From Tumebacillus avium (lineage in GTDB: Bacteria; Bacillota; Bacilli; Tumebacillales; Tumebacillaceae): a stretch of 64,000 nt of DNA. Below are positions 51,085-60,900 of this stretch, piece after piece (positions within the stretch are counted from its first letter, which is position 1; each line of letters begins with the position of its first letter). The stretch lies in contig NZ_CP021434.1 in the NCBI RefSeq assembly GCF_002162355.1, forward strand, positions 3,774,001 through 3,838,000. Reading direction: 5' to 3'. Position numbers and translations under genes: made by a program. The notes beneath the pieces are model-generated. The model worked only from the letters and a program-made list of their open reading frames with translations. It had not been told where the DNA came from and did no database searches.

Positions 51085-52623
51085 ATGGAACAGATTACAA
51101 CGGAGTATTTGACTCATTTATATAGCGAGTTACAGGACTGTAAACAGCCGGTTGTCACCCAGCAGCAATTGGAGTCGCACCTGTGGGAAGCGGCGAACAT
51201 TTTGCGCGGGTCGATCGACTCGTCCGATTATAAGATCTACATCTTCGGGATGCTGTTCCTCAAACGCATGTCTGACGTGTTTGTTGAGGAAGCGGCGCGC
51301 ATCTACGCCGAGACGGGCGACACGCATCTGGCCTTGCACGACCCGGCGGCGCACCAGTTCTTTGTGCCGGCGGATGCGTTGTGGAGCGGTCTGCAGCAGT
51401 ACCGGACGATGGTCGGGAAGCAGCTCAACTCGATTTTTTCCGCCATCGAGCAGGCCAACCGCGACAAGATGGAAGGCGTGCTGGAGACGATCGACTTTGA
51501 TGTGAAGTCGCTCACCGACGGCACGCTGACACAGCTGATCCTTCATTTTGAAAAATTGACTCTGGGCAACTCCAATCTCGAGAAGCCGGACATCCTAGGC
51601 GCCGCCTATGAATACCTCGTCGCCCAGTTTGCTGACGACGCCGGGAAGAAGGGCGGCGAATACTACACGCCGCACAAGGTGGTGCAACTGCTGGTCGAAC
51701 TGCTCGACCCGCAAGAGGGCATGATGATCTCCGACCCGACCTGCGGCTCGGGCGGGATGCTGATCGAATGCGCCAAACATGTTGAGCAAAGCGGGGGTGG
51801 AGCCCGCCGCCTGACCTTGCACGGGCAGGAGAAAAACATGAACACCTGGGCGATCTGCAAGCTGAACCTGCTGCTCCACGGGCTGCTCGATCATCAGATC
51901 GAACTCGGCGACACGATCCGCACGCCCAAGCTCGTCGAAGCAGATCGGCTGAAACAATATGACCTCGTCATCGCCAACCCGCCATTTTCCTTGAAAAACT
52001 GGGGGCTGGAGGAGGCGAAAGCAGACCGCTACGGGCGGTTCGTCTATGGGTTGCCCAGCAACTCCTACGGAGACTATGCGTTTGTGCAGCACATGGTGGC
52101 ATCGCTCAACCCGCATGGCAAACTCGCCGTCGTCATGCCCAACGGCGTGCTGTTTCGCGGCGGGCAGGAGCATCCGATCCGCCGCGAACTGCTCGAAGCC
52201 GACCTGTTTGAAGCGGTGATCGCGCTGCCGCCGAACCTGTTTTTCGGAACGGGCATTCCGGCTTCGATTCTCGTGCTGTCGAAAAACAAGCCGGTGGAGC
52301 GCCGGGAGAAAGTGCTGTTGATTCAGGCCACCAACGGCTTTCAGGCGCGGAAAAACCAAAATTTCCTGCGCGAAGAAGATCTGCAGAACATCGTTGGCGC
52401 GTACCGGGAGTTTCAAGATCTCCCCGGCTATTGCAAAGTGGCGGCGCTCGATGACATCCGCAAGCAGGACTACAACCTGAACATCTCCCGCTATGTGGAC
52501 AGCGGCGGGCAGGGCGGACGCGTCGATCTGGAGCAGGCGATCAAGAGCCTGCGTCAGTTGGAAGCGGAGCGCGACGAGGCTACGGCGGCGATGTACTCAT
52601 ATCTGAAGGAGTTGGGGCTGTGA
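51085..52623 (+). CDS. hsdM: Type I restriction-modification DNA methyltransferase subunit HsdM
   Basis: A 512-residue N6-adenine methyltransferase. An HsdM N-terminal helical domain covers about 10-135. The SAM motif D-P-T-C-G-S-G-G-M-L is at about residue 217, and the catalytic N-P-P-F is at about 298. G-G-E-Y-Y-T-P is the usual pre-motif. It needs the HsdS subunit for its target sequence, and that gene overlaps it by one base. There is no hsdR on either side in the window. Confidence 0.94.
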   Translation: MEQITTEYLTHLYSELQDCKQPVVTQQQLESHLWEAANILRGSIDSSDYKIYIFGMLFLKRMSDVFVEEAARIYAETGDTHLALHDPAAHQFFVPADALWSGLQQYRTMVGKQLNSIFSAIEQANRDKMEGVLETIDFDVKSLTDGTLTQLILHFEKLTLGNSNLEKPDILGAAYEYLVAQFADDAGKKGGEYYTPHKVVQLLVELLDPQEGMMISDPTCGSGGMLIECAKHVEQSGGGARRLTLHGQEKNMNTWAICKLNLLLHGLLDHQIELGDTIRTPKLVEADRLKQYDLVIANPPFSLKNWGLEEAKADRYGRFVYGLPSNSYGDYAFVQHMVASLNPHGKLAVVMPNGVLFRGGQEHPIRRELLEADLFEAVIALPPNLFFGTGIPASILVLSKNKPVERREKVLLIQATNGFQARKNQNFLREEDLQNIVGAYREFQDLPGYCKVAALDDIRKQDYNLNISRYVDSGGQGGRVDLEQAIKSLRQLEAERDEATAAMYSYLKELGL

Positions 52624-53846
52624 TGAGCGGCGGTCATCGTGACGGCTGGGAACGGGTGCCGCTCGGATCGGTCTGCCGGCTGCAGGGCGGGTTTGCTTTT
52701 AAAAGCGCGGCGTTCACCACAGAGGGCGTTCCGATCGTCCGCATGTCGAACATGAAGGAAACCGGGCTCGACTTGACAGACGCTGTTTGCTATCCGGAGG
52801 AGCTGCTCGACGGGCTGGAGCGATTTTTGCTGCGCCCCGGCGACTTATTGCTGGGGCTGTCCGGGTCGATCGGCTTTTCCGCACAGGTAACGGAAGCGCA
52901 TACGCCAAGTTTGCTCAACCAGCGCGTCGGGCGTTTTCTGGTCGACCCGGCGCGGCTGTCGGTCAACTATCTGGCTCAACTCGTGAAGAGCAGCCGCTTT
53001 CAAAAGACGCTGCACGCGCTGGCATCGGGCGGTGCGCCGGCCAATCTGAGTTCGAAAGACGTGGAAGGCATTCTGATCGACCTGCCGCCGCTTGCCGAGC
53101 AGGAGCGCATCGCGGAGATTTTGGGAACGGTCGATCTGGCGCTGGCCAAGACGGACGCGATCATCGCCGGAACGCAGGAAGTGAAGCTGGGGACGCTTGA
53201 CCATCTTTTGCAAAAGGGCATCGGACATGAGCGCTTTGAGGAGACGGAGTTGGGCGATCTGCCCGCTGGCTGGCAGGCGGTGCCGCTTGGCGAGGTCTGC
53301 CGTGTCAACCCGGGCTATCGGCTGGTTAAAGGGGAGACGTACCCCTACATTGAAATGGCGGCGCTCGACACAACGCTCCCGGAGATTCACTACCTCCTAG
53401 AACGCGTCGTAAACGCGCCCGGCGGGACGCGTTTTCAGAAAGGCGATGTGCTGTTCGCCCGCATCACACCGTGCACGGAAAACGGCAAGATCGGGCTGGT
53501 GCCGGAATTGCCGGGCGGCATTGGCGTCGGCTCGACAGAATTTATCGTCCTCTCGCCTCAGCCGGAGCATCTGCTGCCGGAGTTTCTGTACTACACGGTG
53601 CGCAGCGACCGGGTGCGCAGCTACGCGATCTCGCGGATGAGCGGCACGACGGGTCGCCAGCGCGTGCCGGGCGAAGTGTTCAAAGAGGAACTGCTCATCG
53701 CCTTGCCGCCATTATCCGAACAAAAGCAGATCGGGGAGATGTTGCGCGGATTTGACCGCAAGATCGCCGCGGAGCAGCAGAGCCGCAAAGGGCTGCTGGA
53801 GCTGAAGACCGGCCTCGCCGACCTGCTTTTGAATCCAAAAAAATGA
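52623..53846 (+). CDS. hsdS: Type I restriction-modification specificity subunit HsdS
   Basis: A 407-residue protein with two target-recognition domains (about 8-150 and 218-355). Each is followed by a conserved helix beginning L-P-P-L-x-E-Q-x-x-I, at about residues 158 and 362. The two-fold repeat is typical of full HsdS that reads a bipartite target. ATG 52623 shares a base with the hsdM stop; GTG 52620 is the alternative, with AAGGAG at 52606-52611. The next gene is a kinase, not hsdR. Confidence 0.93.
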   Translation: MSGGHRDGWERVPLGSVCRLQGGFAFKSAAFTTEGVPIVRMSNMKETGLDLTDAVCYPEELLDGLERFLLRPGDLLLGLSGSIGFSAQVTEAHTPSLLNQRVGRFLVDPARLSVNYLAQLVKSSRFQKTLHALASGGAPANLSSKDVEGILIDLPPLAEQERIAEILGTVDLALAKTDAIIAGTQEVKLGTLDHLLQKGIGHERFEETELGDLPAGWQAVPLGEVCRVNPGYRLVKGETYPYIEMAALDTTLPEIHYLLERVVNAPGGTRFQKGDVLFARITPCTENGKIGLVPELPGGIGVGSTEFIVLSPQPEHLLPEFLYYTVRSDRVRSYAISRMSGTTGRQRVPGEVFKEELLIALPPLSEQKQIGEMLRGFDRKIAAEQQSRKGLLELKTGLADLLLNPKK

Positions 53847-53863
53847 AACTGGCGCGGCGGGAA

Positions 53864-53893
53864 GCAGGAATAAAGTAAGAATTTGTCGAAATT
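53864..53893 (+). promoter_or_regulatory. Possible sigma-H promoter of the PAS kinase gene
   Basis: GCAGGAATA (53864-53872), 12 bases, GTCGAAATT (53885-53893). This matches the Bacillus sigma-H pattern RNAGGAWWW-N11/12-RNNGAATWW with one mismatch. The fit is by eye only. Confidence 0.35.
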
Positions 53894-53967
53894 GACTAAC
53901 GATTGAGCGGTTTTAAACTCAAGTTTGAATCCAAAGCAACTCCAGCGGAGTAAGGAGCTTTGTTGTT

Positions 53968-56373
53968 ATGAGTGACCATTCACAAGAACGGAAACGCGGA
54001 TGGCAGCCTGCAGCCAAGGGGACAGGGCTGTTCATTTTGCTGATCGGAGCCCTGTGGCTGCTCGGCAGAGATGTGCTGCCAAGCGCAGAGCGCTGGGGCC
54101 TGTGGTATGACGGGCTGTTTGTGCTGCTGGCGGCGGCTGCGGCCGAGTGGCAGGGCCGACGGACCCGCCGCCCCGTGCGCCGGGCGCTGGAACGGTATCA
54201 GTCGCTGTACGAATACAACGTGGACGCGATCTTCATGTTGGATCTGCAAGGCAAGGTCGTCGAGTTTAATCCGGCCGGGCACAAACAGGACCCGAAAGGC
54301 TATGTCACCGGCTACACGGCTGACGAATTGATCGGGGATAACTGGCTGCTGCGCTTCCCGGAAGAGGAGTCGGCGAAGTGCCAGGCGTATTTTTCCAATG
54401 CGGTGCAGGGGCGCGAACAGGTCTTTGAGACGAGAGCGTGGCACAAGGACGGACACCTCGTCGACCTGAACGTCTATTTCATTCCGATGCGCGAAGCAGG
54501 CAAGATCGTCGGCATTTACGGCATCGCCACCGATATCTCGGAGCGCAACAATGAGCGGCGCATGCTGATCGAAAGCGAGCAGCGCTACAAGTCCTTGTTC
54601 GAAAACAATCCGGACGCCGTCTATTCGATTTCCCTGAAGGGGCGGTTTCGGACCGGCAATCCCGCTTGCCAGAAGATCACCGGTTACACGGTGGCCGAAT
54701 GGTCGAAGTTTTCGATGCGCCAGATGCTGTCCGAAGCGTCGTTCGAACGCTGCTACGAGCATTTTCAAAAAGCGGTGCAGGGCATCCCGCAAAAATTTGA
54801 GCTGCCGTTGGTGCGCAAGGACGGACAGCCGATCGAGTTGACCGTCACTTTGATTCCGATCATCGTCGATGAGAAGGTGACCGGGGTCTACGGGATCGCC
54901 AAAGACATCACGGAGCGCAAGCGCAGCGAACTGGAACTGCGCGCGACCAAGGAACAGCTGGAGTCGTTTATCTCCAACTCGCCGGACGCGATCTACATGT
55001 GCGACCTCGATGGATTTGTCCATCAGGTCAATCCCGGCTTTGTGCGGATGTTTGGCTACGCGGCGGACGAGGTGATCGGCGGCAAGATCCGGCTGATCAT
55101 TCCCGATGAGCTGTTTAACGATGAGCTGGAACGGCTCAAAGAAGTCTGGGCGTCGAACTGGCAATACAACTGCATCGATACGATCCGCCGCCACAAAGAC
55201 GGGCGGTACTTGAACATCAACCTCACCTTGTCGCCGGTGCGCGACAGCAACGGCTATGTGATCGGCATGGTCGGGATCGCCCGCGACATGACAGCGCGTC
55301 AAGAGATGGAAGAAGCGCTGCGCCAAAGCGAGGCGAAATACCGCTTGATCACCGAGAACATGTCCGATCTGATCGGCGTGTCGAACCGCGATGGCCTGCT
55401 GGAATATGCGTCACCTTCGTTTAAGACGCTGACCGGCTTTGGCCCGGAGATGCTCGAAGGCAAGCAAGGCTTTCCGCTGCTTCACCCGGACGATGGGCGG
55501 GAGATGGCGAAACACATCCTCAAGGTGCTGCGTGACAAAGAACCGTTCCAGACCCAGTTCCGCACCTTGCGTACAGACGGCCACTACCTGCTGATCGAAG
55601 GGCACGGGGCGCCGGTGCTGAACGAGGAAGGCGAAGTGGACGCGGTCGTCATCGTCGGACGCGACATCACAGAGCGCGAGCGGACCGAAGAGCTGTTGCG
55701 CAAATCGGACAAGCTCTCCGTCGTCGGTGAGCTGGCGGCAGGCGTCGCACATGAGATCCGCAATCCGCTGACGGCGATCAAAGGTTTTATCCAGCTCTTA
55801 CAGATGGGCGGCTCGAACAAGGCGCACTACTACGAGATCATGATGTCGGAGCTTGACCGGATCGAATTTATCATCAATGAATTCCTCGTCCTGGCCAAAC
55901 CGCAGGCGGTGCGCTATCAGAAAAAGGACATTCGCACGCTTCTGAACAGCATTGCGGCGCTGCTCGACACGCAGGCGATCTTGAACAACGTGGTGATTCG
56001 CATGGAATATGAAGCGGACTTCCCGCTCATAGAATGTGAAGAGAACCGCTTGAAGCAAGTGTTCGTCAACGTGATGAAAAATGCGATCGAAGCGATGCCC
56101 GGCGGCGGCGAGCTGCTGATCCAGGCGCAACAGACGCCGGACGATCAGGTGATGCTGCGCTTTACCGACACCGGGTGCGGCATCCCGGAATCGCGGATTC
56201 CCAAGCTTGGCGAACCGTTTTACACCACGAAGGAAAAGGGCACCGGCCTCGGGCTGATGGTGTCCTACAAGATCATCGAAGAGCACGAAGGCATGATCGC
56301 TGTCACCAGCGTCGTCGACGAAGGGACGGTGGTGGAGATCTTGCTGCCGGCTGCCATGAGGGAGAGGGTATAG
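53968..56373 (+). CDS. Membrane-anchored PAS sensor histidine kinase (sporulation-kinase-like)
   Basis: An 801-residue kinase. Two membrane helices (about 20-38 and 46-64) precede four PAS domains (about 72-195, 200-322, 330-452 and 456-575). HisKA holds H595 in G-V-A-H-E-I-R-N-P-L, and HATPase_c has N box K-N-A-I-E-A and G boxes G-C-G-I and G-T-G-L-G-L. No response regulator is adjacent. The HEIRNPLTAIKGF block and PAS array are like KinA/KinE-type kinases that feed Spo0F, so an orphan phosphorelay kinase is a reasonable inference. AAGGAG lies before ATG 53968. Confidence 0.88.
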   Translation: MSDHSQERKRGWQPAAKGTGLFILLIGALWLLGRDVLPSAERWGLWYDGLFVLLAAAAAEWQGRRTRRPVRRALERYQSLYEYNVDAIFMLDLQGKVVEFNPAGHKQDPKGYVTGYTADELIGDNWLLRFPEEESAKCQAYFSNAVQGREQVFETRAWHKDGHLVDLNVYFIPMREAGKIVGIYGIATDISERNNERRMLIESEQRYKSLFENNPDAVYSISLKGRFRTGNPACQKITGYTVAEWSKFSMRQMLSEASFERCYEHFQKAVQGIPQKFELPLVRKDGQPIELTVTLIPIIVDEKVTGVYGIAKDITERKRSELELRATKEQLESFISNSPDAIYMCDLDGFVHQVNPGFVRMFGYAADEVIGGKIRLIIPDELFNDELERLKEVWASNWQYNCIDTIRRHKDGRYLNINLTLSPVRDSNGYVIGMVGIARDMTARQEMEEALRQSEAKYRLITENMSDLIGVSNRDGLLEYASPSFKTLTGFGPEMLEGKQGFPLLHPDDGREMAKHILKVLRDKEPFQTQFRTLRTDGHYLLIEGHGAPVLNEEGEVDAVVIVGRDITERERTEELLRKSDKLSVVGELAAGVAHEIRNPLTAIKGFIQLLQMGGSNKAHYYEIMMSELDRIEFIINEFLVLAKPQAVRYQKKDIRTLLNSIAALLDTQAILNNVVIRMEYEADFPLIECEENRLKQVFVNVMKNAIEAMPGGGELLIQAQQTPDDQVMLRFTDTGCGIPESRIPKLGEPFYTTKEKGTGLGLMVSYKIIEEHEGMIAVTSVVDEGTVVEILLPAAMRERV

Positions 56374-57465
56374 GTGCAGAACACGTATTTTTTCACCGGT
56401 TTCCCGGGCTTTATCGCCAGCCGACTGATCACGCGGCTGGTCAGGCGGGACGAGTCTGCAAGCTTTGAGCTGCTGGTGCATCCCAGCCAGTTGGAAAAAG
56501 CGCAAGTCGCCGTGCGCGACCTCTGTGCGGCCGGAACGGGCACGCCGGAGCAGTTTGTGCTGATCGCAGGGGATATTACGGAACAGAACCTCGCGATCGA
56601 GGACGAGTATCTGGACGAGCTGGAAGACCGCGTGACGCACGTGTTCCACCTCGCTGCTATCTATGACCTCGCCGTGCCGCAGGACATCGCCTACCGCGTC
56701 AACGTCATCGGCACGGAGCAGGTCGGGAAGTTTGTCAGACGCCTGCATAACTTGCAGCGAATGATCTACTTTTCCACAGCCTATGTGTCGGGCGACCGCA
56801 CGGGCCAGATTTTGGAGACAGAGTTGGAGCTGGGTCAAGGGTTTAAGAACCATTACGAGTCCACGAAGTATGAAGCGGAGCGGATCGTGCAGCAGCTGCG
56901 GGAAGATCTGCCGGTGACGATCATCCGGCCGGGCATCGTGATGGGGGATTCGAAAACGGGCGAGACGGTGAAGTTTGACGGGCCGTATTTTGTGATGCGG
57001 TTTCTGGATGCGTTTTCCCAGTTCCCGCTGCCGTATGTTGGGGCATCGGAAGCGCGGATCAACCTCGTGCCGATCGACTATATCGAAGCGGCAACGGTGC
57101 ACCTCGCCCATGCCGGGGCGGAGGCGAACGGCGTGTTCCATCTGACCGACCCGTATCCGTACCGTGCGCGGGAAGTGTACGAGCGCATCTGCCAGGAGCT
57201 GGTCGGGAAAAAGCCGATCTTTACGCTCCCGGCGGCGATGATCTCCTCGGCGCTGTCGATCGGGGCGTTTCGCCGGTTTGTGAAGGTGGAGAAGGAGACG
57301 ATTGCGTACTTCTCCTGCCGGGCCGAGTATGACTCGACGGAAGCGCAGAGGGTTTTAGGGGCGGCTGGGATTCAGTGTCCGGATTTTCATTCGTATATTG
57401 AGAAGGCAGTGGATTATTACAAGGCACACCGGAATGATCCGGAGAAGATGATTTTGGTGAGATAG
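56374..57465 (+). CDS. NAD(P)-dependent SDR/thioester-reductase-like protein
   Basis: A 363-residue extended SDR of the NAD_binding_4 (male-sterility/thioester reductase) type. The Rossmann motif is T-G-F-P-G-F-I-A-S, and the active-site Y-x-x-x-K is Y-E-S-T-K at about residue 164 with S-T-A-Y-V-S-G before it. R-P-G-I-V-M-G-D is the substrate-side loop. Members reduce acyl thioesters or act on lipid or sugar nucleotides; the substrate here is unknown. The GTG start follows the kinase stop with no gap, so the pair is co-translated. Confidence 0.82.
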   Translation: MQNTYFFTGFPGFIASRLITRLVRRDESASFELLVHPSQLEKAQVAVRDLCAAGTGTPEQFVLIAGDITEQNLAIEDEYLDELEDRVTHVFHLAAIYDLAVPQDIAYRVNVIGTEQVGKFVRRLHNLQRMIYFSTAYVSGDRTGQILETELELGQGFKNHYESTKYEAERIVQQLREDLPVTIIRPGIVMGDSKTGETVKFDGPYFVMRFLDAFSQFPLPYVGASEARINLVPIDYIEAATVHLAHAGAEANGVFHLTDPYPYRAREVYERICQELVGKKPIFTLPAAMISSALSIGAFRRFVKVEKETIAYFSCRAEYDSTEAQRVLGAAGIQCPDFHSYIEKAVDYYKAHRNDPEKMILVR

Positions 57466-57474
57466 TTTAGAGGG

Positions 57475-57517
57475 GCAGTTTCTGACGCTTGCAGAGCGGG
57501 AGAACTGCTCTTTTTTG
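57475..57517 (+). terminator. Probable intrinsic terminator after the SDR gene
   Basis: GCAGTT (57475-57480) can pair with AACTGC (57502-57507), with an inner partial stem, followed by TCTTTTTT. Positions 57518-57627 then show no gene or clear signal. Confidence 0.55.
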
Positions 57518-57627
57518 AAGAAAAAGAATATGATCTCATAAATGATGAGTTATATGGTTGTGTACACTCACTGATGTAAAAACGAAACACGAATGTATTC
57601 GCTTTCCTGCTCAGAATGATTACAGCC

Positions 57628-57670
57628 GAAAAAAACGAACCTGAGCTCGGTGGAATGCCGAACTCAGGTT
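57628..57670 (-). terminator. Intrinsic terminator of the toxin-immunity unit (minus strand)
   Basis: Read on the minus strand, AACCTGAGTTCGG pairs with CCGAGCTCAGGTT (one mismatch) and is followed by a T run (the A-tract at 57629-57636). It lies just past the immunity gene. Confidence 0.8.
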
Positions 57671-57693
57671 ATGTTTTAGGTCACAATAAGGTT

Positions 57694-57969
57694 TTATTCG
57701 GGAACAATGCCTTTCCAAACCTTTTCAAAGTCTTCCTTACTAATCTTCATTGGAACAAAATGTCCAAACTCATCCTCAGCAATTTCCTCAATCGTAGGGA
57801 CCGGAACTTCGCCCAGCCCTGATCCTCCTACTTCAACAGCTTCGTATGCGTATCCATAACGCCCATCTCGATAAAATTCGATCTTACGGACTTCATATCT
57901 TTCATCGTCCATTTCCGAGTAAATGAGAATTGGATCATTCTCATCGTCATGTAACCACTCACACTTCAT
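57694..57969 (-). CDS. Probable immunity protein (DUF6881-like)
   Basis: A 91-residue acidic protein starting M-K-C-E-W-L-H-D and containing P-I-L-I-Y-S-E-M-D, Y-E-V-R-K-I-E-F-Y-R-D-G and F-E-K-V-W. This is the DUF6881 pattern, a family often encoded directly after polymorphic toxin genes. It lies 26 bases downstream of the RHS toxin gene on the same strand, so it is the expected antidote to the toxin's C-terminal domain. The ATG (complement of 57969) has a TGGAG site; the frame extends three codons further without a better start. Confidence 0.78.
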   Translation of the reverse strand: MKCEWLHDDENDPILIYSEMDDERYEVRKIEFYRDGRYGYAYEAVEVGGSGLGEVPVPTIEEIAEDEFGHFVPMKISKEDFEKVWKGIVPE

Positions 57970-57995
57970 ATACTCCACTTTCTATCCCAGCCTTT

Positions 57996-60900
57996 CTATT
58001 TCAGAATCACTCTTCCGTAACTTACAATTCGTCCGCTGAGATCCAATGGTACATCGTTTGGAACTACGTACACGCCAGGTCTCCCCATTTTCACCGGTAA
58101 ACCTGTCACGTCAATTCCAATATAGTGCGTATATTTTTTCCCTTGCCATGGAATGCTCAAAAATTCCTTGGAAAGTTGTCCCGGTGTCTTCTGACCAGGA
58201 ACAAAGTCAGACATGTATTGACCATCTCCGTACCTTACATCCTTTGGGCTAACTGACTTCAACGAAGGATTCAATTTGTTGGAGGATACAATCCCGTTCA
58301 TGCCAGCCTCATTTGTGTAGTGATAAAGAGTGGTGCTGCTACTTGACCCCCCGCCTGCGACTCTAGGAACTGGCGGTCCAAAAATTGCCTCTCCTATAGC
58401 TCTACCAACTGCAGGGTTTCCACCGGCATATGGGCCATCCATGTGTTTCTCCATCATCCCTGAAGGGTCGACCAAAAGGATCGGGTTGTTTCTTGAATAA
58501 TGATAACTTGGCATTTTTGAAATTGGGTCAGCAGACAAGAACACGCTTGTCATCGGGTCATAATATCTTGCGTTAAGGTAGTACAGCCCTGTATCCCGAT
58601 CATAGCGATAGCCTGCATACAAATAAGGATTAAACTTAGCAGCTTCGCCCGTCTCCGAGAGGAGCACGCCCCACGCATTATACTTGTAGGTGGCTACGAT
58701 GTTGCCGCTCGAATCGGTCAGATTGATGATATCTCCACGATGATTGTGAACCGTGTAGTACGTAGCGCCTCCGTCATTCATATCGGTGATGCTCAGCAGT
58801 TGCCCAGTCGGGCTCCACGTGTAGTACTTCTGGAGGACAGCGTCTGCAAACTCGGCCACTACGTTGTTGCTGTCTCCGTCGTAGAGATACTGGGTGACAT
58901 GTTCTTGGACCCGCTCCATCACGCGGCGCCCTAAGTGGTCGTACTCGTACGAAGCCACAACAGAATTGTCTGCTACACGTATTACCGCTGTCAAACGACT
59001 TGCAGCATCCCACTCATATGTGTAAGTGCCGTTCGACGTAACACGACCCGCTGCATCGTAAGTCCATTCGACATTGTCTACTTTGACTAATTGAGTTTTC
59101 GTCGAGTCGTATTGATAGGTAGTAGAAGTAACAGTCCCGTCTGCCAGCTTTGCTTCTTGATGTATCCGATTTCCAAATGCATCGTAGACGTAAGTTATCT
59201 CTTCGCCTGTGGAAGCTGTTTCTTTTTCCAACTGGCCTCTTGGGGTGTACTGGTAGCTCCACTTCGTGCCAGTTTGATCTTGGACCGAAGTGAGGTTCTG
59301 TTCTTTATCATACTCGTAGGAGAAAGCGGACAACAATGCGCCTGAAATCGTCTGATTGCGGATTTCGGTGACGTGTCCCAAATTGTCGTACTCGGCGTGC
59401 ATGATGGTGTCGTTACCCTTTTTCAACGTGGAGATCTTGTTGTGCTCGTTGTACAGGAAACGGCTTGCCTTTCCGTCCGCATCGGTCATGGCGATCGGCT
59501 GATTGACCAGATTGTAAGAGAACCACTGTGTCTTCACAGTCGCGCTTTCAAGCGATTTCAGCGTTTTTTGTGTGACGTTACCGTTCTCGTCATATGAATA
59601 CTCGACCTGGCCCTGATTGTCCTTCCAAAGGGTCATACGATTTAGTTCGTCATAATTGGACGACCAGGACAGTGCTAATTTTAGGTCCTTCACCTCTTTG
59701 ATGTTGCCGTTGGCGTCGATGTTGGCAAACTGGTAGCGTTTCGCTCCGTTCAGCGAGATGTCGGTCTTCCGATCCGCTTTATCATATCCATAGGAGAGGG
59801 TCTGCCCGTTCGGCAGTTTGGTTTGTTTCAAGTTCCCGTTTGGCGTATAGGTGTGCGTGGTGATCTTCCCAAACGGGTCGGTTACTTCGGAGATCTGATC
59901 AAGCGCGCTATACTTTAAACTGGTCTGTCTGCTTTCCCCTGTCGAAGCGCTGTCTGTGATCGCAAGCAGTTGTCCGTCACGGTCATAAGAGTACTTGATC
60001 GTTAAGTTCCCGCCAGGCAGCTTCACCTCGGTCAAACGGTTCAAGGCATCATAGCTTTTGTTCGTAACGTATTGTTTTGGGCTGGTGATCGACGTCTCGT
60101 TTCCCGATGCGTCATACTCATACGTGCTGCTGTTTCCGTTTGCATTTGTCGTCTTGCTGAGCCATCCGGTGCCCGCTTTGTATCCGTAACGGGCCGTAAC
60201 GCTGTCTGTCTGTAGCCGAACGTTGTCGAAAAATACAGTTCCTGTCGTGCTGCCAGTTCGAAGCAGGGGTTTGAGGAACACCGTTCCTGCGATGGCCTGA
60301 TCATTTGGCAGTTCAACACTTAAGCGTTTCCAATCACTGGTGCCGTACTGACTGTTCGTTACGGCGCCAAGTAAAGCTCCGCTAGAATCGAACATGGCGA
60401 TCTTGAGAGTTGCCGTTGCGCCGTTTGCAGTTTTGACAAAGGCACTGAAATTGTATGATTTGTTTTCATCGTATTGGAGCAAGGATCCATAGTTGTAGCC
60501 CGTCGAACCTGTCGGATCGGAGGTGGTCGATACAGACACGGCACGATTTCCAGCATACACATTGGTGCCGACACCTGCGGCACCACTTACCAAAGAGTAC
60601 GTGCCGTCAAGTGGCGTTTTCTCCCAAAATTCCGGCAGTTCTGCGCCAGAGATGCCGCGTTCGAAACTGGAGTTATCGAGCAGGTTGTAGGCTGTGTCGA
60701 CCGGGTTTTTCTGGAGCTGTATTGCGTCAAAAGAGGAACTGCCTTCACCAGTGCCGTTTGCAGTGGCGACCTTCACGCGCACTTTTGTCGTATTCACAGG
60801 GAAATCGCCAGGTCGAATTGCCGTGTTCCAGCGCTGCCAATCAAACGCTCCATTCAAACTTATTTTGCCGACTTCACCGAGATACCCATCACTACTGTTG

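Noticed and set aside
57518..57627. Gene in the gap between the SDR gene and the immunity gene
   Set aside because: The segment is AT-rich with stops in all frames and shows no ribosome site or clear RNA structure.
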